DNA of 19,306 bases from DATMBL01 sp050735975 (GTDB lineage Bacteria; Desulfobacterota; Binatia; UBA9968): contig JBOHVS010000014.1 of assembly GCA_050735975.1 (NCBI GenBank), positions 1 to 19,306 of the forward strand, in the 5' to 3' direction. Below the pieces are notes generated by a model. That model was not told the origin of the DNA and made no database searches. It saw only the letters and a list, made by a program, of their open reading frames with translations. Shown piece by piece: positions 6,538 through 15,003 of the stretch. Position numbers and translations under genes: made by a program. How positions within the stretch are numbered: the stretch's first letter is position 1; each line of letters opens with the position of its first letter.

Positions 6538-7608
6538 CTACCTGGCTTTCAGGAGGGTCTTGTCAAATAAAACCGAGAGCTTTTTGTAATTTCTCCCTGC
6601 TTCCAGAGGGTCCGGCATAAAGAATTTCAGTCCTTCATGCAGTTCGCGGTCTTCCGTCTGGACGTCTCTTCGGGCCGGAAGACGCCCGCTTCTTGCCAGC
6701 AGACTTTGTCCCTCTTTAGAAAGCAAAAAATCCAGATAGAGAATAGCGGCATGGGGGTGGGGAGCGTTGGCGGCGAGCATAAGCAAGCTCGGTCGTAGAA
6801 GAACAGGCGAGATTCGAATCGATTCGATGGGCGCGCCGGCCTTCTTGAGATCGAGGATAAGATTGGCATTGGAAACCATCGTGATCGGGAATTCACCGGC
6901 TGCCAGGAGTTGCAGTTGGAGAGAGCGGCCGCGCAGAAATTTGACATCCTGTTTGCTCAGTCTTTCGAAGTATTTTAAGGCCCTCTGCTCTCCCATATGG
7001 TTGATCAAAAATCCCATCCATTCGAAGGCTTGCGTGTCCAGGGATAGCTTGCCTTTCCATTTCGGGTCCAAAAAGTCCTCCCAGCTTCTTGGGACTTCAT
7101 CAGCTTTAACCAGATTCTTGTTGTAGGCGGAGAAGAGTAACGACGCGTGTTGAACCGTCCACAAACCTTGTTTGTCGGCGAATCCTTCGCGAAGGTTTTC
7201 CCGCATGGGAGAGAGGTATTTTGCCATGACTCCCCGATCGATAAGGCTTACGATACCCAGCTCGCCCGTTCCTATGACATCCACGGCATGGAGTCCCGCC
7301 TTAGCTTCGGTCTCGGCTCTTTGAATGATCTTACTGCCGCCGATGCGCGCCAGGTTTACAGTGATGAAAGGATATTTTTTTTCGAAGAGCTTGACTAAGG
7401 GCCCGCTCATCTGGTGATTGGTCGAAGTGTAGTCGGTCAGTTCACCTTCTCTCTTGGCGCCGGCCACGAGAAATTCCTCTCGCGCTCGGCCCGAGAGGGA
7501 TTGAGCTTTCATCAAGAGATCTTCATTACCGGCGCCGGCAGAGCTTAGGGTTCCGACCAGCAACAAGATCGCCGGAAGGCAAAGACGCAAGGTGTTCAAC
7601 GATCTCAT
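6538..7608 (-). CDS. Extracellular solute-binding protein, family 1 (second gene of a pair)
   Basis: This predicted periplasmic protein has 356 residues. The signal peptide LRLCLPAILLLVGTLSSAGA is followed by the mature pattern REEFLVAGAKREGELTDYTS, then VPRSWEDFLDPKWKGKLSLD and LQLQLLAAGEFPITMV. These are the same landmarks as in the SBPs at 1055, 7605 and 16563. The C-terminal PHPHAAILYLDFLLSKEGQSLL motif is also shared. ATG 7608 overlaps the TGA of the upstream SBP gene by 4 bp (ATGA), so the two are translationally coupled. The ligand and partner permease are unknown, and no transporter membrane gene is nearby. It ends at the bidirectional hairpin. Sequence differences from its neighbour are extensive, so this is an old duplication. 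Confidence 0.88.
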   Translation of the reverse strand: MRSLNTLRLCLPAILLLVGTLSSAGAGNEDLLMKAQSLSGRAREEFLVAGAKREGELTDYTSTNHQMSGPLVKLFEKKYPFITVNLARIGGSKIIQRAETEAKAGLHAVDVIGTGELGIVSLIDRGVMAKYLSPMRENLREGFADKQGLWTVQHASLLFSAYNKNLVKADEVPRSWEDFLDPKWKGKLSLDTQAFEWMGFLINHMGEQRALKYFERLSKQDVKFLRGRSLQLQLLAAGEFPITMVSNANLILDLKKAGAPIESIRISPVLLRPSLLMLAANAPHPHAAILYLDFLLSKEGQSLLARSGRLPARRDVQTEDRELHEGLKFFMPDPLEAGRNYKKLSVLFDKTLLKAR

Positions 7609-8705
7609 TTTCGGAGCAGTATATCTTTGACTAGCTTGTTCGCGGTCCCGCGCAGACGCTGCGCATCTTCCGAGGTCAGCACCTGGATCGGCACCGCTCC
7701 GCTCGCCAGCTGATTGAGGACCTCGAACTTAGGTTTCACGCCGCCCCGCGCCGGTATCCGTCCCGCTTCGACGACGACCTCGGCTCCCTCGGCGCCTAAA
7801 ATAAAATCCAGAAAGAGCGCGGCGGCGTACGGATGGGGGGCGGCAATCGGAATGGCCCAGGATTGGGCGGAAGCGACCGTCGTGGGGTTGGGATAAACAA
7901 TGCCGATGGGGCAGCCGGTGCGCTGCATACCGGCCACCGTGTACAGGTAGAGTTCGACGGCGATCGAGTATTGACCGGCGCAGACAAGCTGGGTCTGGAG
8001 TGAATGACCTCGAGTCGCCGCAACCTCGTTTTGTACCAGCCCTTGCAGGTATTTGCGCGTTTTTTCTTCGCCCCAGCCTTTAAGCCATCCCATTAAAGCT
8101 CTCGACGGCTCCGTGTCGATCGAGAGCTTTCCCTTCCAGGATGGCTTCAGAAGATCCGGATAATCTTTCGGCGCCTCGCGCCGGCTCACCAGGTTAGTAT
8201 TGTATGCGATAATGGCGTGGATCAGATTGGTGGGGGTAAAATACCCCTCGGCGTCCTTGAACACATCGGCGTAAAACTTCCTTTCCGGGGAAACGTAGCG
8301 GGCCAGGATGCCTTTGCCTTTGATCTCATTGGCGACATCGAACGCGAGTCCCACCAGGTCGCCTTGAAGTTTCCCCGCGCGTGATTCGGTCAGCAATCTC
8401 GCTCCGACCCTGTCGCCGCCCGCGCGCCAGTACTCGACCTTGACAAAAGGATAACGTTTGGCGAAGGCCGCTTCATATGCGCTGAGCAGAGTGATGTTTT
8501 CGCTCGAATAGACTAGGACGCCGCCTTCTTTCTTCGCGCCTTCGATGAGCTTTTTTTCGCGTTCCGCGGGGCTCAACCGGTTCAGCTCGTTAAGGAGAGT
8601 TTCCGAATTGCCTGCAACCGGGGCCGGCTGCAAGAAAAGCCAGACGATCAGTAACAGCCAACAAAAGCGGAACACCGGACGAGAATTTGTCCGCGCTGAA
8701 CTCAT
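7605..8705 (-). CDS. Extracellular solute-binding protein, family 1 (first gene of a pair)
   Basis: This protein has 366 residues and a signal peptide (FRFCWLLLIVWLFLQPAPVAG). The family landmarks are EREKKLIEGAKKEGGVLVYS, APKDYPDLLKPSWKGKLSID, SLQTQLVCAGQYSIAVELY and PHPYAAALFLDFILGAEG. ATG 8705 has no clear Shine-Dalgarno sequence, so the start is less certain, but the hydrophobic leader immediately downstream supports it. It is the first gene of a two-SBP operon, overlapping the next by 4 bp, and is divergent from the hydantoinase-type operon across 168 bp. Binding of a small organic acid, an iron chelate or a related ligand would be compatible. The proximity to hyuAB suggests, but does not show, that it delivers that operon's substrate. 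Confidence 0.86.
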   Translation of the reverse strand: MSSARTNSRPVFRFCWLLLIVWLFLQPAPVAGNSETLLNELNRLSPAEREKKLIEGAKKEGGVLVYSSENITLLSAYEAAFAKRYPFVKVEYWRAGGDRVGARLLTESRAGKLQGDLVGLAFDVANEIKGKGILARYVSPERKFYADVFKDAEGYFTPTNLIHAIIAYNTNLVSRREAPKDYPDLLKPSWKGKLSIDTEPSRALMGWLKGWGEEKTRKYLQGLVQNEVAATRGHSLQTQLVCAGQYSIAVELYLYTVAGMQRTGCPIGIVYPNPTTVASAQSWAIPIAAPHPYAAALFLDFILGAEGAEVVVEAGRIPARGGVKPKFEVLNQLASGAVPIQVLTSEDAQRLRGTANKLVKDILLRK

Positions 8706-8802
8706 GTGCGTTCGTTATCGCAGGTGATCATAGATTGTCAAGCGCGATGCTTGGAGCGGGTCGTTTCGGCAGTTCAGGACGACAATCGCCACACCCGTCG
8801 TT

Positions 8803-8831
8803 TTCAAAGTCATCTCCACGTGTGCTATAGA
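8803..8831 (+). promoter_or_regulatory. Candidate sigma70 promoter for the hyuA-like operon
   Basis: TTCAAA (8803-8808) and TATAGA (8826-8831) are spaced by 17 bp, and TG precedes the -10 hexamer by one base (extended -10). Each hexamer matches consensus at four of six positions. The expected start of transcription would be near 8838, upstream of the ATG at 8874. This is a weak call from pattern alone. Confidence 0.3.
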
Positions 8832-8873
8832 AAAATTTCTTCCGCGCGGCAAGGAGGCGCAGTAGTTTTCAAT

Positions 8874-10976
8874 ATGGATTACACGATCGGCGTCGATATC
8901 GGAGGGACCTTTACCGACTGCGTTGTTATTGACGAACAGGGCTTTCTCGCCGTCGGCAAGGCGCCGTCGACGTCGCGGGATTTTTCCATCGGAGCCCTGG
9001 ACGCAGTCCGCGACGCTGCGCAAAACCTCGGGCTAAAGAGCGAAGACGAGCTGGTCAGGTCCGCCAGATTTTTCTTTCACGCTTGCACGATCGGCGACAA
9101 TACCCTCATCACGCGCGCGGGCGCCAAGACCGGGCTTATTACCACCCGGGGCTTCGGCGACGCCATATTGATGATGCGCGGCATGACGGCCGAAGGCCTC
9201 ACCGAAGAAGAAGCCGCTCACACATCCGCTCTGGTCAAGCCCGACCCTATCGTTCCAAGGACTCTCATCGAAGAGCTGACCGAGCGTGTCGATTACAAAG
9301 GAACCGTCCTGATCCCACTGAAGACAGACGACATCGAGAAGGCCGTTGAAAGCCTGCTGAGCAAAGGCGTGGAATCCGCGGCCGTGTGCCTTCTCTGGTC
9401 GATCGCCAACGGAAGCCACGAAAGAATGGTCGCCGAACTGCTTAAACAGAAACACCCGAACCTGTATCTGAGTTTGTCCAGCGAGGTCGCCCCTTTCCTG
9501 GGCGAATACGAGCGCACCGCCACGACCGTGTTCAACGCGTACATCGGTCCGCGCATCTCGGCTTATCTTAATAACCTCGAGCGGGTGCTACGCGAAAAGA
9601 ATCTTCGAGACGAGCCGTTGATCATGCAGGCATACGGCGGGGTTCTGAACGTGAGCGCTACCTGCGCCAACGCCGTCGGCACTATCGAATCGGGGCCCGC
9701 CGCCGGCGTGGTGGGCAGCCAATACCTCGGCGGACTGATCGGGAAAGAAGACGTCCTGGCGACGGATATGGGGGGAACTACGTTCAAGGTCAGCGTCATT
9801 CATGACGGGAAAATCGAGCGAGATTACAACCCGGTCATCCAGCGCCACAGGGTTGTGTCGACCAAAATCTGGGTCGAGTCGATCGGAGCGGGAGGAGGCA
9901 GCATCGCCTGGATCGACCCCGAGACCGGGATTCTCAAAGTCGGGCCGCACGGCGCGGGCGCCAGCCCGGGTCCGGTGTGCTATCAGGTAGGCGGCAGCGA
10001 GCCTACGGTTTCGGACGCCGATCTCGTGCTGGGCTATTTGAACGAGAATTATTTTCTCGGCGGCAAGATCCGCCTCGATAAAGAAGCGGCCAAGCGCGCC
10101 ATAGCCAAACGGATTGCGGCGCCCCTGGGAATGAGCACCATCGAGGCCGCGGGCGGGATTTACCGGATCGCCAATGCCCATATGAGCGATCTCATCCGCA
10201 GAGCGACGGTCGAGCGCGGGCATGATCCGAGAAAGTTCGTGCTGTTCGCTTTTGGCGGGGCCGGACCCGTGCATGCGGGCAGGTATACCGAAGATCTCGG
10301 CATCAAGCAGGTCGTCATTCCTCTGACGGCTTCGGTTCATGGCGCCACGGGTCTCATCAGCTCCGACGTCCTTTATGAATACGGCAGCTCGGACCACCTG
10401 ATCGCGCCGTTCGATCTCAAACGGCTCCAGCAGAATTTTTCCATCCTGATCGGGAACGCGCGGCGCGATCTCGACTCGCGCGGGTTCAAGGCAGCGGATA
10501 CCGAAATTGTCCGCAGCCTGGATATGCGCTACCGCTATCAGGTGCACGAGCTGACGCTCTCCATGCCTCCGGGCGCGGACGAGCTTCAGGAAAAGGACCT
10601 GGAGAAATTGTCCGATGATTTTCACGAGCTGTACGAGAAATCTTACGGCCGGGGATCGGGCTATCGCGAAGCCGGGATGGAAATCATGACGTTCAGACTG
10701 ACTGCCCGGGGGCGCCTTAAAAAACCGAACATCGCCAGACAATCTCTTGACGGCAAAGATTCGGCGAGCGCCGTCAAATCCCGCAGGCCGGTCTACTTCG
10801 AGGAATATCGGGACCTGGTAGACACCGCGATCTATGATTTTGACAAGATGAAGCCCGGGAACGAGCTCGCGGGCCCCGCCATCATCGAGACTCCGGTTAC
10901 GACGATCGTCGTGAACCCGAAAGACAACGCGTTCATGGACGAGTTCAGAAACGTCAGAATCGACGTAGAAACGTAA
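8874..10976 (+). CDS. Hydantoinase/oxoprolinase family protein, subunit A (HyuA/ApcA/AcxA-like)
   Basis: This 700-residue ATP-dependent subunit belongs to the hydantoinase A / 5-oxoprolinase / acetone carboxylase superfamily, which phosphorylates the substrate or its enol form. It starts with MDYTIGVDIGGTFTDCVVID, the actin-like ATPase phosphate-1 loop. ATDMGGTTFKVSVI at about 296-309 is the second phosphate loop. ESGPAAGVVGSQYLGG and the glycine-rich SIGAGGGSIAWID are further superfamily signatures, and FAFGGAGPVHAG marks the C-terminal domain. ATG 8874 is chosen because the family begins here, although AAGGAGG (8851-8857) is about 16 bases away, farther than usual. The full length is typical. 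It is the first gene of a four-gene operon and is followed by the subunit B gene after 10 bp. Confidence 0.93.
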   Translation: MDYTIGVDIGGTFTDCVVIDEQGFLAVGKAPSTSRDFSIGALDAVRDAAQNLGLKSEDELVRSARFFFHACTIGDNTLITRAGAKTGLITTRGFGDAILMMRGMTAEGLTEEEAAHTSALVKPDPIVPRTLIEELTERVDYKGTVLIPLKTDDIEKAVESLLSKGVESAAVCLLWSIANGSHERMVAELLKQKHPNLYLSLSSEVAPFLGEYERTATTVFNAYIGPRISAYLNNLERVLREKNLRDEPLIMQAYGGVLNVSATCANAVGTIESGPAAGVVGSQYLGGLIGKEDVLATDMGGTTFKVSVIHDGKIERDYNPVIQRHRVVSTKIWVESIGAGGGSIAWIDPETGILKVGPHGAGASPGPVCYQVGGSEPTVSDADLVLGYLNENYFLGGKIRLDKEAAKRAIAKRIAAPLGMSTIEAAGGIYRIANAHMSDLIRRATVERGHDPRKFVLFAFGGAGPVHAGRYTEDLGIKQVVIPLTASVHGATGLISSDVLYEYGSSDHLIAPFDLKRLQQNFSILIGNARRDLDSRGFKAADTEIVRSLDMRYRYQVHELTLSMPPGADELQEKDLEKLSDDFHELYEKSYGRGSGYREAGMEIMTFRLTARGRLKKPNIARQSLDGKDSASAVKSRRPVYFEEYRDLVDTAIYDFDKMKPGNELAGPAIIETPVTTIVVNPKDNAFMDEFRNVRIDVET

Positions 10977-10986
10977 GGAGGCCGGC

Positions 10987-12810
10987 TTGTCTTTACCCGC
11001 GGGAAATGTGGACCCGATCACGTTCGAGATTTTGTCCCATCGGTTGTATCAGATCGCCAGGGAGATGGGGACGACGCTCGAGCGCGTCGGCGGCACGGTC
11101 AACACGACGCAGCAGAAAGACTACATGGCGGCGCTTTACCGCGCCGACGGCGAGATACTGTCGGCCGGAGAATCCATCGGCATGCACATGGCGTGCGGCG
11201 GATTCGCGGTGAAAAAGATCCTGGAGCGCTTCGGCGATGAGGGCGTCGCTCCGGACGACGCGTTTTTGCTCAACGACCCTTACGTCGCCGCGGTGCACCA
11301 GTCCGACCTGTTCATGATCTCGCCGATTCATTACCAGCGCCGTTTGGTTGCGTGGAGCGCGACTTTTGTTCATGTCATGGATATCGGCGCTCTGTCGCCG
11401 GGCGGCAATTCACCCGGAGCCACAGAGATTTTCCACGAAGGAATCAGAATACCGGGAATCAAGCTCATCGACGGCGGCGCGCTCAGGAAAGACCTTTTTG
11501 ACACGATCATCAATATGACGCGCCAGCCGACCATGGTCGGTCTCGATCTCAAGTGCCAAATCGCCGCCAACAACGTGGCGAAATCCCGGGTGCAGGAGAT
11601 GTTCGCTCAGTATGGCCCCGAGCTGATCGATGCCGTCACCCTGAGGATGATCCAGCACGCGGAAGACGTCCTGAGAAAGCGCATCACGGAAATCCCCGAC
11701 GGCGTCTGGAAAGAGACCAGCGCCATCGAGGCGGATGAAAGCTGGAAGGTCAATCTCTCGTTGACTAAAATCGGCGACCGGTTGATCTTCGATTTTACCG
11801 GCAGCGACCCGCAGGCGAGCAAGGGCATCAATCTCCCCTACCATGCCACGTTCGGCGTTTGCTTCAGCGCCGTGCTGTCGACGTTGGCCTACGACCTGCC
11901 GAAGAACCACGGCATTTTTCGCCCGATCGAAGTCGTCGCGCCCAAGGGAACTATTGTAAATCCCCAGTCCCCGGCGCCGGTATCCATGAATACGACTTCG
12001 GGCGCTAAGATCGTCCTCTACGCCGCGAGCTCGACTTTGATGCAGGCGCTAGCCACCCACGAACGATGGAAGAGCGAAACGATGGCCATGACAGTCGGCC
12101 GGCGAAATATCCGCCACGCCGGGATCAACCAGTACGGAACTTATTATGTCTCGAATCTTTCGCAGACTCCTGTAGACGGCGGCGGCGCCAGGTCCTTTCA
12201 GGATGGCGTGGACTCGGGAGGCGGCACCAAGAGCTGTCCCAACGTGGAATGGATCGAAAGGAACTTTCCCGTCCTCTATCTGTTCCGGCGCCACGCGAGA
12301 GACAGCGCCGGGGCCGGCAAGTTCCGCGGCGGAGTGGGCGCCGAGACGGCTTTCGTTATCAACGACGCGCCTGAAGGGAAAATCAAAGGCGTGGCTTACG
12401 GAGTTGTGGGGCTTAAAAATTCAGGACAGGGCGTTTTCGGCGGATACCCCGGTGCGCCCGCCGTAGTCGAGTTGTTCAAGGGCACGAGGTTGCGTGAGGC
12501 GATCGCTGAAGGTTCCGCCTTAGACCGAATAGCGGACCTGGGCGGTCAAATGAATTCGTTGCCGTACTGCAACTTTGAACTCACGGAAGAGGATGTCCTG
12601 TATACCCGGCAATCCAGCGGCGGGGGTTATGGAGACCCGCTCGAGAGAGACGCGCAGAGGGTGCTGAAGGACGTTGTGCTGGGATTGGTTTCAACCGAGG
12701 CGGCCGACGAAGTCTATGGAGTCGTCATAGATCACGACAAGATCGACGTTGACGCCACAGAGCGGCTCAGGACCGCCATGAGGAGGGCCAGACTGGTAAA
12801 CGGGCGATGA
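10987..12810 (+). CDS. Hydantoinase B / oxoprolinase family protein, subunit B
   Basis: This 607-residue partner subunit forms the catalytic complex with the HyuA-like protein. It opens with NVDPITFEILSHRLYQIARE, the standard HyuB start. It contains LLNDPYVAAVHQSDLFMISP (metal-site region), FDFTGSDPQASKGINLPY, and the C-terminal signatures SAGAGKFRGGVGAE and SSGGGYGDPLERDAQRVLKD. The start is TTG 10987: AGGAGG at 10976-10981 is well spaced for it and no ATG exists nearby. That Shine-Dalgarno sequence overlaps the last base of the hyuA stop codon, so the two subunits are probably made stoichiometrically. The stop codon overlaps the next ATG (ATGA). The reaction could be hydantoin hydrolysis, oxoprolinase chemistry or ketone carboxylation, and the gamma-like neighbour favours the last. 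Confidence 0.93.
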   Translation: MSLPAGNVDPITFEILSHRLYQIAREMGTTLERVGGTVNTTQQKDYMAALYRADGEILSAGESIGMHMACGGFAVKKILERFGDEGVAPDDAFLLNDPYVAAVHQSDLFMISPIHYQRRLVAWSATFVHVMDIGALSPGGNSPGATEIFHEGIRIPGIKLIDGGALRKDLFDTIINMTRQPTMVGLDLKCQIAANNVAKSRVQEMFAQYGPELIDAVTLRMIQHAEDVLRKRITEIPDGVWKETSAIEADESWKVNLSLTKIGDRLIFDFTGSDPQASKGINLPYHATFGVCFSAVLSTLAYDLPKNHGIFRPIEVVAPKGTIVNPQSPAPVSMNTTSGAKIVLYAASSTLMQALATHERWKSETMAMTVGRRNIRHAGINQYGTYYVSNLSQTPVDGGGARSFQDGVDSGGGTKSCPNVEWIERNFPVLYLFRRHARDSAGAGKFRGGVGAETAFVINDAPEGKIKGVAYGVVGLKNSGQGVFGGYPGAPAVVELFKGTRLREAIAEGSALDRIADLGGQMNSLPYCNFELTEEDVLYTRQSSGGGYGDPLERDAQRVLKDVVLGLVSTEAADEVYGVVIDHDKIDVDATERLRTAMRRARLVNGR

Positions 12811-13623
12811 GCTATCCGCTGAGAGAAAATCTGGAACTCTTCACCGGGCCGGAAGGCGCCCAGATACGCTGCGCGCGCTGCCGCCACGTTTTTTGCCGCG
12901 CCGGCGAAAACTGGAAGCAGACTACTCGAGTGCGTTTATTGCCTCCCACTGCCGCGGGGCCTTTGATGGGCGCGGCTCGGGGAAAATATGTTTTGCAACA
13001 GAATACCTGTCCGTCCTGCGGCGCTCTACTCGACACCGACTTGATCGAAGAAACAAAGGACGCTCCGCAAGCCAAAGAGAAAGCGCCAGAAAAACCCGAG
13101 CCCAGGCCGGTCGAGGCGAACAGCCGAACAACGGCGATATTAGTGCTGGACCTGAGCGCCCGCTGCGGACCCGGAGCTGACTTGTTTCGCCTTGCTACCG
13201 GGAGTGGCCGGCTTTCTCGAAAAGGCCCGCGCCGCGGCCGTCCCAGTCATCTTTTCAGTCTCCGCTTCACAGCGAGGGACGCCTATGGAAAAAGTCGCGC
13301 AACCGCTTCAGCGCCGCGAGCACGAGCCGATCATTTATCCGGACGGATTCGACAAGTTTACCGGCGGAGACCTTCAGCGGATATTAGAGCCAAGAGAAAT
13401 CAAAACTCTGATTATCACGGGCTCCGCGACTAATGTGGCGGTTCTCTATACGGCAACCGCGGCGGCCCGAATCCATCGCTACGAGGTCATCGTCCCCGTC
13501 GATGGCGTCAATGCGCGGACCCAATATGCCCATGACTATTCTTTGTATCAGCTGAGCGTTTTGCCGGGGGGCGTTTATAAACGTATCCGTTTTACGACGC
13601 TTGGAACGACAAGTTTTAAGTGA
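12807..13623 (+). pseudogene. Fusion of acetone-carboxylase-gamma-like zinc ribbon and isochorismatase-like domain, frameshifted
   Basis: Two frames must be joined to read one protein. Residues 1-80 are a gamma-subunit-like zinc ribbon with Cys22, Cys25, Cys30, Cys68 and Cys71 (RCARCRHVFC and TCPSCGALLD). A charged Pro/Glu/Lys linker of about 27 residues follows. An isochorismatase-like domain starts TTAILVLDLSARC (Asp115) in the first frame. It resumes after one extra base near 13167 as DPELTCFALLPGVAGFLEKA and continues to TGA 13621-13623. Dropping that G gives 271 residues. The domain keeps FDKF (Lys183) and TATAAARIHRYEVIVPVDGV, but the nucleophile position reads ATNVAV (Ala211) instead of ..TNVCV. 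The ATG overlaps the hyuB stop by 4 bp. The shift could be a recent mutation or a sequencing error; as written the first frame ends at 13433. Confidence 0.75.
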
Positions 13624-13668
13624 GAGGCGACTATTAACAGCGGAAAATTAAACTAAGGAAGGTGCATC

Positions 13669-14595
13669 ATGCGCGAATTGAAAATAATCTACCGATCCGA
13701 ATCTCACGCACCATTTTGGGTGCTGGCCGAGCAGGCGGGAATATGGGAAAAGAACGGCCTCCGCGTCAATACCAGCCCGGAGTTGGGCCGTGAAAGGGCC
13801 GTCGACGCGCTGAAAAACGGTCACGTCGATCTGATTTCAGGCAACCACCACAATCTCTATGCTCGCCGCGCCAAAAACCGTGAGGATTTTGTTCACCTGG
13901 CCCAGCTCGGCAATCTGTGGACGGAAAACCACATGATCGCGACCGATTCGATTCGCACCGTGCAAGATCTTAGAGGAAAGCAAATAGCCGTCGATTCGAA
14001 GAACTCCCATGCAGGCCTCAACGTGTGGCTCTTTATGCGCCAGGAAGGATTGGATCTGGACAAGGGCGACTACGACCTCGTGGAAACGCACGCATCGTCG
14101 GAGAAGCGGTGGAGAGGCGTCCTCGCCGGTGAGTTCGACGCGGCCTTTGTCGACCTACCGCACAATCTGCGGGCCATAAGAGAAGGAGCGCGGGAGATCA
14201 CGGTGCGGCCGGTGCCGATGATCCGCGGCGTGACGCTGACAACGACCATGGCCTACGTTAAGAGCCATGAAGAGGAAATACGGCTCTTGATACGCGGGGT
14301 GGTCGAGGCGGTTCATTTTTTTCTGACCCAACCGGAAAAGACGAAGCACATCCTGACGGAGTCTGCCATTTTAGGCCTGCAAAACGATGACGAAGTGCGC
14401 GCGCTGTATGCTTCGTGGGCGGGGTTTTTGGAACGCAAACTCTACCCCACCGTGGAGGGTATCGCCAACGTATTCGCCCTGGCGGTTCGGCTCAAACCGG
14501 AGATCGCGGACTTTAATCCGTTGGTCATGTGGAATACTCATTACTTGAGAGAGCTGGACGACAGCGGTTTTATTGACAGCCTGTATCGAGCGTAG
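13669..14595 (+). CDS. NMT1/THI5-like SBP-fold protein without a signal peptide
   Basis: This 308-residue protein has the NitT/TauT/SsuA-type (NMT1/THI5-like) binding-protein fold. It starts directly with the first strand, ELKIIYRSESHAPFWVLAEQ, then GIWEKNGLRVNTSPE and the hinge region SIRTVQDLRGKQIAVDSKNS, GEFDAAFVDLPHNLRA and a helical C-terminus. ATG 13669 has AAGGAAGG at 13655-13662, and there is no room for a signal peptide because the previous stop lies 45 bp upstream. It is therefore predicted to be cytoplasmic. Most relatives are periplasmic ABC binding proteins, whereas cytosolic ones include HMP-phosphate synthase (THI5) and decarboxylase-like enzymes with this fold. As the last gene of the hyuAB operon it could be a substrate carrier, a sensor or an enzyme. 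No THI5 catalytic residue set was identified. Confidence 0.85.
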   Translation: MRELKIIYRSESHAPFWVLAEQAGIWEKNGLRVNTSPELGRERAVDALKNGHVDLISGNHHNLYARRAKNREDFVHLAQLGNLWTENHMIATDSIRTVQDLRGKQIAVDSKNSHAGLNVWLFMRQEGLDLDKGDYDLVETHASSEKRWRGVLAGEFDAAFVDLPHNLRAIREGAREITVRPVPMIRGVTLTTTMAYVKSHEEEIRLLIRGVVEAVHFFLTQPEKTKHILTESAILGLQNDDEVRALYASWAGFLERKLYPTVEGIANVFALAVRLKPEIADFNPLVMWNTHYLRELDDSGFIDSLYRA

Positions 14596-14733
14596 ACGCA
14601 AGCAATCCAGAACAGAAGAAAAAAGCTGGCTCGGTCGCGAGAATTTGCGCAACTCACGGATGCGGAAGCCGAGCGCATCGAAGCGATTTATCGGAGATGG
14701 TCGCGTAACTATCCACGGCCGTGAAGCAAGTCC
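14596..14733 (+). other. Unassigned stretch with a short open frame
   Basis: Directly after the NMT1-like gene stop, the same frame stays open for about 43 codons to TGA near 14724, reading LARSREFAQLTDAEAERIEA. It has no start codon of its own and no family I recognise. It may be the tail of a lost gene. No terminator is visible. Confidence 0.3.
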
Positions 14734-14773
14734 GGGGTCAGCGCCTTATACCCTTCGATGTTCGCCGACGGCC

Positions 14774-14923
14774 TCACCAGGCTTCGGCCGGACGCGGATC
14801 AACGATCTTCAATTCGACGTTTGAGGTTCCATTCCATTCGTTTTCAGTCAAGCGGTAGACCAGATCGACAGCCGCGCCTGGGCCGCCGCAAAATTCCTCG
14901 TTCACCCGCGCCCAGTTATAGGG
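14774..14923 (-). pseudogene. RecJ-like single-strand exonuclease, C-terminal remnant
   Basis: The minus strand reads PYNWARVNEEFCGGPG, then VDLVYRLTENEWNG and ELKIVDPRPAEAW, stopping at TGA (14776-14774). The combination 'vDlvYrl..N.WNG....eLkl.D.RP' is the typical end of bacterial RecJ, in the OB-fold that follows the DHH/DHHA1 nuclease domains. Upstream the frame is closed by TAA at 14926-14924 and nothing resembling the catalytic domains is present, so only about 49 codons of a roughly 570-residue gene survive. Functional RecJ acts in recombination and base-excision repair, and this piece cannot. It sits in a cluster of gene fragments, next to a transposase remnant. Confidence 0.65.
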
Positions 14924-15003
14924 TTATGCGCCCAGTGAAGGGTCAAAGTGAAGCGTCTGGCCTAACTTCCACACTAGCAACAGATACTGAAAATGGGGAT
15001 AAT

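Noticed and set aside
9588..11021. A 477-codon open frame on the minus strand opposite hyuA
   Set aside because: It lies wholly antisense to a clear hyuA gene, is rich in Arg/Asp/His as expected from the complement of GC-biased codons, and shows no family motif.
11410..11910. A 166-codon minus-strand frame opposite hyuB
   Set aside because: It is antisense to well-conserved HyuB signatures, has no motif or ribosome-binding site, and is best explained as a shadow frame.
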